From assembly GCA_964596245.1 (NCBI GenBank), contig CAZQSK010000005.1, positions 1 through 64,000 on the forward strand: a stretch of 64,000 nt of DNA, given 5' to 3'. The DNA is from RHKK01 sp964596245. GTDB lineage: Bacteria > Patescibacteriota > Patescibacteriia > 2-12-FULL-60-25. Positions 1 to 11,007 of this stretch are shown here, piece after piece. The notes under the pieces were generated by a model that saw only the letters and a program-made list of their open reading frames with translations, searched no databases and was not told the DNA's origin. Within the stretch, counting starts at the first letter, position 1. Every line of letters starts with the position of its first letter. A program made the translations under genes and the position numbers.

Positions 1-1
1 T

Positions 2-3000
2 GCATCCACCTCGCAGCTGTATGTTGGAGGATCGCTGGTGTGTTTGGCGACGGGAACCAACTGTGCGGCGACGGCTGGTGCGCAAACGCTCGCACAAGTA
101 ACAGCGCTTGGCGCAACGGCAACAACCACGGTGTCCCTGTTTGGAGGACTTGTGAGTGCAAGCACTACCGTGACGAGTACGTTCACGGTGCTTGGTGATA
201 CTTCGTTGCAGAATGTTGTCGCTGCGAACGCTACGTTCACGAGTGTGAGCACCACGAATGTCTATGCCTCCGGTGTTGTCTCAACCACCCAGCTCTTCGT
301 GAACGGACGCACCGTTTGTCTGAGCACCGGCACGAATTGTCCTGCATATCTCTTGATCGAGTCCGACACCCTCGCGACTGTCACGGGTCGCGGGGCTTCG
401 ACGACACTCACGCTTGGCCTCTTCGGCGGCTTTGTCGCAGCCTCATCGACAGTAACGAGTACGTTTACTGTTCTCGGCAGCACTTCGCTTCAAAACACAA
501 CAGCAACGACTCTTTTTTCTCCACTCGCTTCTTTCACAGCAGCGACGGCGACGGCATTTGCATCAACATTTGCGTCATCCTCGCAGCTCTATGTAGCCGG
601 TCAGCTTGTGTGTCTTGCGAACGGCACGAACTGTACCGCTTCAGGCTCCGGAACTTCGACGAACTTCTGGGTCTGGAATGGCACGATCGACTTGTTGCGC
701 ATGATGACAAGCACGACCGACCTCGTGCTCGGCAGTCAGGTCACGACGACTGGAGCAACTGCGTACTTTGACCTGTCCGGTGCCACAAAGGGAACTTCTA
801 CTATTTACTTTGGGCACGGGACCAACACGAACGTCGTGATCGGCGGTACATCAACGACGCAAACAGGAACATTGAGCAACTTCCTGTTGGATGGAAACGA
901 TTTATTTGTACGTGGCAATATCGGGTCAGTCACTTCGGTATATACCAACGCGGCATTCGTAGCAGGCGATGGCATTAACTTCCTTGATTACAACGGACAA
1001 ACAATTGGCGTCGGTCCTACCTATTATCAAAATGGATTGATCCGACAAAACGGTACCCTGTTTATCGTCGCGGATGCAGACGAGGCGAATGCGGTTGGAG
1101 GAAACATTTATCTCAACGCCGGAAATGGAAAGGAAACACTCCCGAACGCGGGTGCTATTCAGTTTACCGCTGGAACAGCTGGATTTGGCGGAGCGGGCGG
1201 CGGTATCTATATCTTGGGCGGACAAAGCGCGACAACAAGCGCCAGCAACGGTGGCGAAGTGCAGGTAATTGGAGGAACCGGCGACTCTAACGGTGGCGCG
1301 GGTGATCTGATTTTGGCCGGTGGTGAAGCATCTTCCGGTCTTGCAGGAGATGTAAATATTCGAGGCGGTGTATCAGCCGTAGATAACCGTTCCGGCTCGA
1401 TCTATCTCAGACCCGGTACGACGGACAATGTCTCGGCAACAAGTGCTTCAGCGACGTTCGTTTTGATTGAATCAAGCGCGGATCATGATGGCGCGCCTCC
1501 TTCATTACGATTCCAAGAACTTACCTCGATCGGCACCAACTACGTTGGATTCCGTGCGGCGACGAGTATCACAGGAAACACCATCTGGACCTTGCCTGAT
1601 ACATCTGGCGTCTCCGGATCTGCCATGATCCTTGATACGAGCAATCGTCTTTCTTTCCAGACAGTTTGTCTTGCAAGTGGAGTCAATTGTCCTGCAGGAA
1701 TAGGCACGCCGTCCTTGGCTCAAGTGACGAATATTGGAGCATCTGCCACAAATACATTACAGCTCTTTGCTGGCTTCCTTTCTTCGTCGTCTACCGTGAC
1801 GAGTACGTTCACGGTGCTTGGGAATACGTCTCTTCAAAACGCGAGTGCAACGACCCTCTTCTCACCGCTCGCTTCTTTCACGGCAGCGACCGCAACCACA
1901 TTCGCGGCCGGATCGGCTTCAACTTCACAACTCCGCGTCGCGGGTCAGCTCGTGTGTCTTGCGAATGGCACCAACTGTACGGCGAGTGGCTCCGGCACTT
2001 CGACAAACTTCTGGGTCTGGAATGGCACAAGCGACTATCTCCGCATGATGACAAGTACGACCGACCTCGTGCTCGGTGCTCAGGCGACTACAACCGGCGC
2101 TACGGCATATTTTGACTTAGCGGGCGCGACTCGCGGCTCTTCAACGGTATTCTTTGGTTTTGGGACAAGTACCGATGTGGTAATCGGTGGTACGAGCACG
2201 ACGGAAATCTATCTGCACGAATTCTTTAATCTGAATGGAAGCGGTTTGTTCGTAAACCAAAATATCGGAAGCGCTTCGAGCGTCTATTCGAACGGAGCAT
2301 TCGTAGCAGCCGGCCAGATGTTCTCAGGCGTAGAAACGTATTACGGCAATGGCTTCATTGGTCGAAGAGAGGGTGCGCTTGATATCACAACAACCGGTAT
2401 TTCGGTGCAACCAAGCATCAACATCTTGGCCGGACCGCGAGCTTCGGGCTCGGGAGGCGACATCACCCTCCGAGCAGGAAATGGAAATGGCGGTTCCCCG
2501 GGAGGAAACATCTATCTCACCCCTGGCGATTCCCTTGGTCAGCCAGGACATATCTACATCACGCCGACAAGCACATCGAATCAGCCCGAGCTTCGCTTTG
2601 TATCCATCGGTGGCGGTCAGGTCGGTCTTTCTGCCCCAAATACCGCTGCCATTGCTGCCTTTGTCCTTCCGTCTGTATCTGGCGCATCCAATACGGTGAT
2701 GGCGACCAATGGGTCAGGCGGATTGTCCTTCATCAGCGTTTGTTTGACGGATGGAACCAGCTGTCCGGCGTCAGCGAGCAACGACACACTCGCTACCGTA
2801 ACTGCACGCGGAGCAACCGCTACTTCAACCGTGCGTCTGTATGGAGGATTGACGAGTGCCAGCACAACCGTGACTTCAACCCTCACCGTATTGGGCGGGA
2901 CCTCGCTGCAAACCGCAACAGCAACCAATCTTTATGTGACGGGTAGCGCATCAACCACCGCCTTGACTGTCTCATACGGTACAACCGGTACTCCAGCCAT

Positions 3001-6000
3001 CCGCTTCAGCGGTGATGAAAACACGGGCTTCGTCCGAAGCGCGACTGACACAATTGGAATTGTTACCTCATCTACTATTAATACGGTCTTCGGAGAGGGT
3101 GGGGTGACGACAACAAATATCGCGGCAACGAACGGTGCGATTTTCAATGTTTCCACCACCGTCCTCACCGTCACTGGTCAGCTCGTCTGTTTGGCCAACG
3201 GCACGAACTGTCCGGCAGGAACTGGAACGCCGACATTGGCCCAAGTTACGAACCAAGGCGCTTCAGCGACTAACACGCTTCAACTCTTTGCCGGCTTCCT
3301 CTCATCGTCTTCCACGGTGACATCAACCTTCACGGTCCTTGGAAACACCTCACTCCAGAACGTGACGGGTGCAAATGCGACGTTTACCAATGCGACGACG
3401 ACGAATCTCTTTAGTTCGGCTGCGAGCTTCACAAACGCAACAGCCACGACGCTCGCCGCGTCCTACACATCAACCTCTCAACTCTATGTCGCCGGCCAAC
3501 TCGTCTGTCTCGCGAACGGTACCAACTGTGTCGCCAACGGTGGTTCCGGTACCTCTACGAACCATTGGGTCTGGAATGGCACGATCGATTTGTTGCGCAT
3601 GATGACGAGCACGACTGACCTCGTTCTTGGAAGCCAGGTCACGACAACCGGAGCAGCTGCATACTTTGACCTGTCTGGTGGTACCAAGGGCACGTCAACT
3701 ATCTATCTTGGCCACGGTACAAACACCAACGTGGTGATTGGTGGTACATCAACCACAAATACGGGATTGAATAGCCTGTTCGTCATGAATGGAAATGATC
3801 TGTTCGTGAATGGCAACATCGGCTCAGTCTCATCCGTCTATACGAACGGTGCATTTGTGGCCGGTCCTGGATCTACTCATTATGGAAATGGCTTCATCAC
3901 CAAGAATGATGCGGGACCTCTCGCGCTTTCGTCCGTCAGCGGCACGACTCTGAATACCTCGCTTGAAGGAGCGTATAACGCCACGTCACCCCTAACTCTC
4001 GAGGCAACGATCCCGGCTTCTGACGACCCGCGCTTTGTCAGAATCCAGGGCGACTACGCCTACATCGTGAACTCGGGAACGGTTCCGACCCAGCTCCAAA
4101 TTGTTGATATTTCAAATCCGAGGACGCCTTCAACGACTGCCCAGCTGTGGTTGCCTGGTTCATCCGAGTGGAATGATATCGATGTGAGCGGCAACTACGT
4201 CTATTACACCGACTACGGCGGAGGCAACTTCAACGTGATCGATGTCAGCAGCCCTGATAGGCCCTTCATCGTATCGACGAGCACGCTCACCCCTTCGGCG
4301 ATCGGTGGCGTGCGCGTGAGCGGCAATTACGCGTATCTTAGCAGCTACTCAGCGGGTGAAATAATGGTGTTAGACATCTCGAATCGAGCAAATCCGGTCC
4401 AGATCGCCACCGTCGGTGGAGCGAGCGCGATCTGGCACATGGATATTCAAGGGGATTATCTCTACTCCATGGTGTGGAGTGGAAGCACGCTCTACGTACA
4501 CGACATTTCAGATCCGAAGAATCCGCTCTTGCTTTCGTCAAGAACTCTCTCCGCCACGATTGGATCTTATTCGCGAATCGAAGTTGAGGGGGGCTATGCC
4601 TATATTTTCTCATCCAACGGAGACAACCTCGCCATCGTTGATGTTCATGATCCGGTGAATCCAAAGGAGATGTACGCAGCCACAGTCGCAGGCGTGACGA
4701 GCTTCCGTGACTTCTCGGTAAATGGTCGATATCTCTATGGTGTTGAAAACGCAAACCCGGCGATTCTCCATGTGATCGACGTTCAAGATAGAAACAATCC
4801 GATTCTTGTCCGCTCCTTCCCGGTCGCGGGACACATTTCTGCATCCGGTATCGATGTGTCAGGACGTCACGCGGTTGTTTTGGACGGGGGCGGCGACCAA
4901 CTCAGTGTGGTAGAACTCGGCGGCATTGAGGCGACATCGCTTCTTGCTCACAGTGCAGAGCTTGGACAGCTTAATGTGACCGGACGCGCGTCATTCCAGA
5001 ACACACTGTCGGTTCTTTCGAGCATCTCTGTCGGGGCGGGCGGGCTGCAGAGCGTTGGATCTCTTTCTGTGTATGCAAGTAATACCACCTCCACCTTCCT
5101 TGGAGCCGTCTCTACGTCGCGACTGATAGTGAATGGTCGATCCGTATGTCTCTCGAGTGGGACGAACTGTCCCACGACGGAAACGCTCGCGACCGTGACT
5201 GCGCGTGGAGCAACCGCTACTTCAACCGTTCGCTTCTATGGAGGATTGACGAGCGCTAGTACGACCGTGACTTCAACGTTCACGGTACTTGGAGGAACAT
5301 CGCTGCAATTCGTGACCGCCACGAACGTCACAACAACGAACATCTCGGCATCTGGAACAGTCTCTTCAACAAGATTCTCAGCGAGCATCGGCACAGTGGC
5401 CGCGCCTGCGTTCAGCTTCGCTGGAAGCGGTGACGCAGATACCGGCTTTGCACAGACCCTCGGCGCCGGCACGCTCAGCTTCGTGCTCGATGGAGCCGTG
5501 GGCTCATACTTCACCTATACAGGCTCTGGTGCAAACGGTCTGCTACGTGTTGGAGATGGTGCGAGCAATTTGCCGTCATACTCCTTCATGAACGATACCG
5601 ATACCGGTCTTGCATCGTCCGGTACTAATAAGTTGGCGCTTATCGCCGGCGGCGTGAAGACCCTTGAAATTGGTCCCAATGGCGCGACAACGACGAACGT
5701 CACCAGCACAAACCTCTTCGTCTCAGGTGTGGTCTCGACCACCAGCCTATTCGTGAACGGTTTCCAGGCGTGTCTCTCGAACGGCTCCAACTGTCCCGCC
5801 TCCTCCGCATCGCTTCAGACGGCATATGACACAGGCCGCACCGTCACTACGACCGCTTCCTCAACTCCGATTCTGGTTCGCGTCCCGATGAATGCCCTTG
5901 ATGCGGGACTTGGTACCGCTGTCATTGGCACAAGTAGTAATAACGGTGTGACGCTTGGTCGTGCCAATATCAACACGGAAACGAGCTTTGTCGCATTTGG

Positions 6001-9000
6001 AGAGGTGAACAACATTCTTGGCGCTTCAAGTGCGCTCGCATTCTATGACCATACGAATTATGCCTTTGCGATCAAACTATTTGGTCAGGGAGGCATCGCA
6101 AATGATCAAGCAACCTTCTCATTGAACGATCTTGATCGTACGGGCTCGGCAGATAGTGCAGCCGCCGGCTTTGATAACCAGTCCTCCAACTCATCCACGG
6201 CTGTTCTTACGCTTCGTGGGGGATCGAACAGAATGGTTCAGCATGTAGGCAACGGCTCGCCTGAAGGGAGTATATACGCCGCCCGTGGGAGTATCTTCTT
6301 TAATGCGGGAACGGCGGCGACAGGCACCCAGGCCTACCTGAAGACGAATAGCAATGGGGTGAATGGCTGGATTGGCATTGCCACGACGGACATGACACAG
6401 CAGGCCCTCGCACAGGTGACGGCTTTGGGTAGCTCAGCTACGGCGACATTGAACCTCTATGGTGGATTTGTGGCGGCGTCATCAACCGTGACGAGCACGT
6501 TCACGGTGGTTGGATTAACCACGCTTGGCAATGTGACTGCGACGAATGTGACGTCGAGCAACCTCAAACTCGGTGACAAGCTGCGCTTCACAGGCACGGC
6601 CATTGATGCGGACAGCATTGATGCGAGCACAGGCAACTTTGATGTGAATGCGACTGCGGGTAAGATCAACCTTTCCGCAAGTGATTCGATGACCTTGGAT
6701 TCTACGGCAAGCACGATTAGCATAAGCGCGAATGGATTGGTGAGCATCTCATCTAACACAAGCGGCGTCACCCTTAATCCTGCCGACGGCTCCGTCATTA
6801 CGCTTGGCAGCAGCGCGGACTTCATCAGCTTCGGTGGCCAGGTAAACTCGAGCATCATCCCATCGTCAGATCTGCTGTTCAGCCTGGGCTCAGCTTCGCT
6901 TCGCTGGAACGGCTACTTTGGAAACGTAACCGCGACCAACGTCACGACGACAAACTTCTTTGCTACGAATGCTTCAACGACAAACCTTATAGCAGGAACC
7001 GTGACGACATCCGAACTCATTCTTGAGCAAGCCGATCTTGTCGAGGTCGGGTCTTTCACTCCTGCAAGTACTACTCAACAAATTGCTTATAGCGGCCGCT
7101 ATGCATACGTAAGTACTGGCGGAGGATTCATCGAGGTCATCGATGTTGCTGATCCAACTCGTCCGACTTCTACGACGCGTATTCCTACTACTGCCACCGT
7201 CGGTATCACCCGTATCCAAGTGGTTGGGAAATACCTGTACGTTGGTACTCGTACGCCTGACCAGTTGCGTGTCTACGACATCTCTAAACCGAATGCACCG
7301 ATCCTCATTCGGGTGCACCCAATCAGCAACGGAACTGGTGATGAAGGCCTCGAAATCTCAGGTCGGTATGCTTACGTCCTTGGCATTCAACATTTTAATG
7401 TCATCGATATCGGCAATGCCACCAGCCCGCTAGGCTCAGCTGTCGCCAACTTCGCGACTGGTACGTCGCTGGGCGCGCTTCAGGTCGAAGGTAACTACGC
7501 CTATATCGGACATGCCGCAGGCATGACCATTCTTGATATTTCGAATCCGACCTCACCAAGCACGACTGGCTACTTCCAAGGCGGGTCAATTACCGAACTC
7601 GAAATCAACGGACGCTATGCATACTTGGCCGATGGAACCGGATCCCTTATCCGTATCGTAGACCTCAAAGATCCGACCCTTCCGACTCAAGTCGGCTCAA
7701 TCTCTACCGGTTCTGCGCCGAGCAGCCTCCGTCTAGCTGGAAAATATCTGTATGTAGGTGAAGCAACGGGCATATTCGGCATCCAAGTATTCGATGTCTC
7801 AAGCTCGACCAACCCGATCCTCAAAAAAAGCTTTACAACCGGTAACGTGACGGTGGATCTTGCCGTGAACGGCCGCTACCTCTATACCGCTCAGCAAACT
7901 AACGGGTTCCGTGTGATCGATACACAGGGCATAGATTCTCCATCAGCAAATATCGGAAGCTTAAATGTAGGCGCCTTGAGCGTGGATATGGATGCAGTGC
8001 TAGGTCACTCACTCAATGTTCGTGGAAGCGTGAGCATCGGCAGCGGCCTACTCTCAAATGGCCCCATCGGTGTCTTCGCTTCAAGCTCTAACCCTGCCGC
8101 TTCTTTCGTGAATGCCACCGGCTCAGCCAGCTCATGGGGCGCCTACGCAAACCGATTGCTCGTAGGCAACAGCCCAAGCGCCACGGGAACCGCCAACTGG
8201 AATATGGTGCTTTCCTACACGACAAGCGCTAGTAACGGCGGCCTGTGTATCGACGATACAAACACGGCAAACACTTGTCCGTCCGCCGCTGGCGGAGCGA
8301 GCATCGCGGCCGATGGACCGATCACGGCCGATCGTTTCGACTTGGCAGAAATGTATTCCATGTCCGGTGCGGCGGAAGCGGGGGACTTGCTGATGCTTGA
8401 TTCGGCGGCAAGCTCGACTGTCAAAATCTCGGACGGCACGCCGTACAACTCACGCGTGATCGGTATCGTTTCCAGCGCTCCGGGTTTCATTCTCGGCTGG
8501 AGTGGCGATGTACAGGTTGCGCTCACTGGTCGCGTTCCTGCCAAGGCCGCGATGACCAATGGCGTGATCCGCGTTGGTGATGCCCTCGTCTCATCAAACA
8601 TCCCGGGCTACGTCATGAAGGCAACGAAGCCGGGCACCATCGTCGGTTACGCTCTCGGAGACCTGAATGCAACGGGCACGGTCGAAACATTCGTGTCTGT
8701 CGGTTATTGGGCCGGCAATGTTCTGACAACCGATGGCACTGACACACGCATCCAAGACAACTTGGTCATCGCTCCGACCTCTACCGCGACCGCTCTGAAT
8801 CCGTTCGTAGATTCCTATGGCATCACCTTCCGCGGTAGCAGCTGGGATGCGAGCTCAACCTCGGCCGTAAATCGCGACTTCACCTTGCTTACGGATATCG
8901 TCTCTGCGACCACGTCATTCTTGAGCGCGCGCAGCGCCTCGGGCACGAATCTCTTTACCCTGGACGAAGCCGGTACCTTGCGCCTCACTGGTGACGTGGC

Positions 9001-9991
9001 GCTCATGGGCCGTATCTATCCGTCGGCGCGCGGCAGCTTCCAGGACGACTTCTACATCTATGTCGATGACAGCTCATCGACGAGCCAATACATCTCGACG
9101 AATGCTGATGGTTGGCAGGCTCAAACTAGCTACGACTTGGCTGAACGTTATTACTCAAATACCAAACTCGAAGCCGGTGATCTTGTGATGGCGAGCCGCG
9201 AGGGTAGCCTGGGCATTGAAAAGGCGAGTGGCGCGGCAACCATTCTCGGCGTTGTCTCAACCAAGCCGGGTTTCTTGCTTGGACGCAATGCCAGCAACAC
9301 CTATCCGATCGCCCTCGCCGGTCGCGTACCGACCAAGGTCTCGAACGAAAACGGCGAAATCAAGATCGGTGATCAACTCGGACTCTCCTCGACGCCGGGC
9401 GTGGCCGCCAAGGCCGTGGCTCCTGGCCCGACCTTCGGTGTGGCGCTTGAAGATTATTCCGGCGGAACAGCTGGCACGATCGAAGTCTTCATCAAGTCGG
9501 GCGTTATTCTCGGCCCGGCCGCAGAGCCGGTGCTAACGCTCACCGCTCCATCAACCAACGAACATGAATATGAACGCAGCGGCTTGGCATTAATCGAAGC
9601 GGGCCTGAAGCGCGTACACGTCTCCTACCAAAGCATTGGCGCCTGGCCGAAGGTGCTCGTCACGCCGCAAGGCGAAGCCGAAGGCGGCTGGTGGACGGAA
9701 AACTACAGCGACCTCGGCTTTGACATCATCTTGAAACAGGAGCAGACGCATGATGTGACCTTCTCATGGGAAGTGAAGCCCGTGTCCGACGGGGACCAAA
9801 TCTTCCGCTCGGACGGACAATACGGACTCCTAAATCCAACCACCGGACAACCCGCGGCAGGGTGGAGCACAGAAGAGGAGCCTGAACCGGAAGCTCCAAG
9901 CTCGACCGAGCCGATGGTCGAAACTCCGGAAGCTCCAAGCTCGACCGAGCCGATCGTAGAGACAGTAACATCAACCAGTACATCGGAATAA
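2..9991 (+). CDS. Giant repetitive surface protein, C-terminal 3,300+ residues (5' end outside window)
   Basis: The frame is open from the first base, so the gene begins upstream; the GTG at 38 lies inside a repeat and is not the start. Seen: ten copies of a Cys-pair motif CLxxGxxC (for example VCLANGTNC), seven copies of a module running from TLATVTARGA to STVTSTFTVLG, and a longer GTSTNFWVWNG module present three times. Two LVIVD-type beta-propeller blocks lie at about residues 1317-1630 and 2334-2632 (numbered from base 38), each with seven 'xxVIDxxxP' strands. Two related domains beginning DLAEMY and DLAERYY (about 2768-2890 and 3034-3160) resemble the Peptidase_G2/tail-fibre-type domain often seen near the end of CPR surface proteins. 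The tail repeats EAPSSTEPxVET. There is no LPXTG motif or clear C-terminal anchor. Likely a secreted adhesin or fibre; that function is inferred from architecture only. Confidence 0.9.
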   Translation, partial: ASTSQLYVGGSLVCLATGTNCAATAGAQTLAQVTALGATATTTVSLFGGLVSASTTVTSTFTVLGDTSLQNVVAANATFTSVSTTNVYASGVVSTTQLFVNGRTVCLSTGTNCPAYLLIESDTLATVTGRGASTTLTLGLFGGFVAASSTVTSTFTVLGSTSLQNTTATTLFSPLASFTAATATAFASTFASSSQLYVAGQLVCLANGTNCTASGSGTSTNFWVWNGTIDLLRMMTSTTDLVLGSQVTTTGATAYFDLSGATKGTSTIYFGHGTNTNVVIGGTSTTQTGTLSNFLLDGNDLFVRGNIGSVTSVYTNAAFVAGDGINFLDYNGQTIGVGPTYYQNGLIRQNGTLFIVADADEANAVGGNIYLNAGNGKETLPNAGAIQFTAGTAGFGGAGGGIYILGGQSATTSASNGGEVQVIGGTGDSNGGAGDLILAGGEASSGLAGDVNIRGGVSAVDNRSGSIYLRPGTTDNVSATSASATFVLIESSADHDGAPPSLRFQELTSIGTNYVGFRAATSITGNTIWTLPDTSGVSGSAMILDTSNRLSFQTVCLASGVNCPAGIGTPSLAQVTNIGASATNTLQLFAGFLSSSSTVTSTFTVLGNTSLQNASATTLFSPLASFTAATATTFAAGSASTSQLRVAGQLVCLANGTNCTASGSGTSTNFWVWNGTSDYLRMMTSTTDLVLGAQATTTGATAYFDLAGATRGSSTVFFGFGTSTDVVIGGTSTTEIYLHEFFNLNGSGLFVNQNIGSASSVYSNGAFVAAGQMFSGVETYYGNGFIGRREGALDITTTGISVQPSINILAGPRASGSGGDITLRAGNGNGGSPGGNIYLTPGDSLGQPGHIYITPTSTSNQPELRFVSIGGGQVGLSAPNTAAIAAFVLPSVSGASNTVMATNGSGGLSFISVCLTDGTSCPASASNDTLATVTARGATATSTVRLYGGLTSASTTVTSTLTVLGGTSLQTATATNLYVTGSASTTALTVSYGTTGTPAIRFSGDENTGFVRSATDTIGIVTSSTINTVFGEGGVTTTNIAATNGAIFNVSTTVLTVTGQLVCLANGTNCPAGTGTPTLAQVTNQGASATNTLQLFAGFLSSSSTVTSTFTVLGNTSLQNVTGANATFTNATTTNLFSSAASFTNATATTLAASYTSTSQLYVAGQLVCLANGTNCVANGGSGTSTNHWVWNGTIDLLRMMTSTTDLVLGSQVTTTGAAAYFDLSGGTKGTSTIYLGHGTNTNVVIGGTSTTNTGLNSLFVMNGNDLFVNGNIGSVSSVYTNGAFVAGPGSTHYGNGFITKNDAGPLALSSVSGTTLNTSLEGAYNATSPLTLEATIPASDDPRFVRIQGDYAYIVNSGTVPTQLQIVDISNPRTPSTTAQLWLPGSSEWNDIDVSGNYVYYTDYGGGNFNVIDVSSPDRPFIVSTSTLTPSAIGGVRVSGNYAYLSSYSAGEIMVLDISNRANPVQIATVGGASAIWHMDIQGDYLYSMVWSGSTLYVHDISDPKNPLLLSSRTLSATIGSYSRIEVEGGYAYIFSSNGDNLAIVDVHDPVNPKEMYAATVAGVTSFRDFSVNGRYLYGVENANPAILHVIDVQDRNNPILVRSFPVAGHISASGIDVSGRHAVVLDGGGDQLSVVELGGIEATSLLAHSAELGQLNVTGRASFQNTLSVLSSISVGAGGLQSVGSLSVYASNTTSTFLGAVSTSRLIVNGRSVCLSSGTNCPTTETLATVTARGATATSTVRFYGGLTSASTTVTSTFTVLGGTSLQFVTATNVTTTNISASGTVSSTRFSASIGTVAAPAFSFAGSGDADTGFAQTLGAGTLSFVLDGAVGSYFTYTGSGANGLLRVGDGASNLPSYSFMNDTDTGLASSGTNKLALIAGGVKTLEIGPNGATTTNVTSTNLFVSGVVSTTSLFVNGFQACLSNGSNCPASSASLQTAYDTGRTVTTTASSTPILVRVPMNALDAGLGTAVIGTSSNNGVTLGRANINTETSFVAFGEVNNILGASSALAFYDHTNYAFAIKLFGQGGIANDQATFSLNDLDRTGSADSAAAGFDNQSSNSSTAVLTLRGGSNRMVQHVGNGSPEGSIYAARGSIFFNAGTAATGTQAYLKTNSNGVNGWIGIATTDMTQQALAQVTALGSSATATLNLYGGFVAASSTVTSTFTVVGLTTLGNVTATNVTSSNLKLGDKLRFTGTAIDADSIDASTGNFDVNATAGKINLSASDSMTLDSTASTISISANGLVSISSNTSGVTLNPADGSVITLGSSADFISFGGQVNSSIIPSSDLLFSLGSASLRWNGYFGNVTATNVTTTNFFATNASTTNLIAGTVTTSELILEQADLVEVGSFTPASTTQQIAYSGRYAYVSTGGGFIEVIDVADPTRPTSTTRIPTTATVGITRIQVVGKYLYVGTRTPDQLRVYDISKPNAPILIRVHPISNGTGDEGLEISGRYAYVLGIQHFNVIDIGNATSPLGSAVANFATGTSLGALQVEGNYAYIGHAAGMTILDISNPTSPSTTGYFQGGSITELEINGRYAYLADGTGSLIRIVDLKDPTLPTQVGSISTGSAPSSLRLAGKYLYVGEATGIFGIQVFDVSSSTNPILKKSFTTGNVTVDLAVNGRYLYTAQQTNGFRVIDTQGIDSPSANIGSLNVGALSVDMDAVLGHSLNVRGSVSIGSGLLSNGPIGVFASSSNPAASFVNATGSASSWGAYANRLLVGNSPSATGTANWNMVLSYTTSASNGGLCIDDTNTANTCPSAAGGASIAADGPITADRFDLAEMYSMSGAAEAGDLLMLDSAASSTVKISDGTPYNSRVIGIVSSAPGFILGWSGDVQVALTGRVPAKAAMTNGVIRVGDALVSSNIPGYVMKATKPGTIVGYALGDLNATGTVETFVSVGYWAGNVLTTDGTDTRIQDNLVIAPTSTATALNPFVDSYGITFRGSSWDASSTSAVNRDFTLLTDIVSATTSFLSARSASGTNLFTLDEAGTLRLTGDVALMGRIYPSARGSFQDDFYIYVDDSSSTSQYISTNADGWQAQTSYDLAERYYSNTKLEAGDLVMASREGSLGIEKASGAATILGVVSTKPGFLLGRNASNTYPIALAGRVPTKVSNENGEIKIGDQLGLSSTPGVAAKAVAPGPTFGVALEDYSGGTAGTIEVFIKSGVILGPAAEPVLTLTAPSTNEHEYERSGLALIEAGLKRVHVSYQSIGAWPKVLVTPQGEAEGGWWTENYSDLGFDIILKQEQTHDVTFSWEVKPVSDGDQIFRSDGQYGLLNPTTGQPAAGWSTEEEPEPEAPSSTEPMVETPEAPSSTEPIVETVTSTSTSE
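648..3765 (+). repeat. Triplicated module inside the giant gene
   Basis: Three diverged copies at about 648-860, 1990-2200 and 3541-3760 encode the GTSTNFWVWNG...MMTSTTDLVLG...NVVIGGTSTT module. Stretches are nearly identical at DNA level, for example the bases encoding WVWNGT and RMMTSTTDLVLG. This is internal duplication of a structural module and a site where short-read assembly could collapse. Confidence 0.75.
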
Positions 9992-10032
9992 AAAAAGCCC
10001 ACGCGTCAGCGGAGACTGCTGATGGCGTAGGC
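9991..10032 (-). terminator. Rho-independent terminator of the 10006-10950 gene
   Basis: On the minus strand a long imperfect hairpin (arms about 9997-10010 and 10018-10032, containing TCAGC/GCTGA and GCGT/ACGC) is followed by a run of seven T. It overlaps the last codons of the minus gene and abuts the stop of the giant plus-strand gene. Confidence 0.75.
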
Positions 10033-10950
10033 ATAGAGAGGCTGGGCCGTGCATTGCTGCAACGGGACATGCCGAAGAATGTACTGATCGGGCTGCTTCT
10101 CCTCGAGGATGAGCAGCCCGATTTGATGCGTGGGCGATTCGTCTTCGAGCGAGATCCGCTGGCGGTACTTGCGCACCACCTGCAGATGCCCGGTGAACGG
10201 ATCACTCCACAGCGGCTTCGGGCCGTCGCCGGTCTCCTCAAGCGTAAGGAGACGGTTGATCGGCTGACCATTCTCGCCGCGCATGCGGACGATCACGTTC
10301 AGCAATCCGTTCTTGCGCGCCCCCGAGAAACGCGAGGCGCCGAGGAAGGTCGCGCGCTCGGGCAGATGCGTGACGTAGTGCCACATCAACGGCCGGTCCG
10401 TCGCGAGAAGCGGGGCGTAGTACAGCTGGTCACACACCCCGTCCGGCGTCCGACGATAGGCGTAGACGCGGCTCCGCTGCGTATCGCATCCGATCACGCA
10501 GTACCCATCCTCGCCCTCAGGGGCGAGATCGACCCACCGCCCGTCGAAACAGGCGATCGTCCACTCGAGCTTGCCGACCAGCCGCTCCTGGTGGGAGCGC
10601 TGCTCGGGAACGGCTCTCATGTGCGCCTTGAGATACGTCTTCAGATCGCTGGGGCGATTCCGAAAGATCGACAGGCGTTCCGATCCAGTGATGAAGGTCG
10701 CTCTCCCGCAGGACAGGAACAGGCTGACCGTTGCCTCCTCCTCCCTTCTGGGGATAAGCAGGTCATTCACCACGGACTCCGAGGACTTCACCATTCGGAC
10801 CTGTGCGTGGTCGCCCGCCACGCTCAGCCCCACATAGGCCAGTCGCTCGTTGTCGCGAGCCCGGAATTCGTCCGCCGCTTGCCCAAGCGGAATGACGCCC
10901 TCCGTGCCCAGTCGCATGTACGAAGTTCGATTCAACGTCTCCATCTGCAC
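10006..10950 (-). CDS. Hypothetical protein, foreign-composition block A
   Basis: 314 residues from a GTG at 10950; an ATG two codons later is also possible. GGGAGAGG sits 7 nt before the GTG. I do not recognise the family. The protein looks soluble, with no signal peptide or membrane segment, and is rich in Arg, Leu and Glu with scattered Cys. It stands alone between the giant surface gene and tRNA-Cys, with its own promoter (TTGACA, 17 nt, TAGAGT) and its own terminator. Codon use favours CTC, CTG, GAG, ATC and CGC, unlike the TTG/CTT-rich neighbours, so it is grouped with the other foreign-looking genes in this window. No function can be assigned. Confidence 0.75.
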   Translation of the reverse strand: MQMETLNRTSYMRLGTEGVIPLGQAADEFRARDNERLAYVGLSVAGDHAQVRMVKSSESVVNDLLIPRREEEATVSLFLSCGRATFITGSERLSIFRNRPSDLKTYLKAHMRAVPEQRSHQERLVGKLEWTIACFDGRWVDLAPEGEDGYCVIGCDTQRSRVYAYRRTPDGVCDQLYYAPLLATDRPLMWHYVTHLPERATFLGASRFSGARKNGLLNVIVRMRGENGQPINRLLTLEETGDGPKPLWSDPFTGHLQVVRKYRQRISLEDESPTHQIGLLILEEKQPDQYILRHVPLQQCTAQPLYAYAISSLR

Positions 10951-11007
10951 AATCGCACCTCTCCCTGTATGAGAACGAAGCCCGATAAAACATCCATCGG
11001 GGCTAGC

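Noticed and set aside
38..40. GTG at position 38 as start of the giant gene
   Set aside because: The frame is open to base 2 and the residues before it match the repeat unit, so the true start is upstream of the window.
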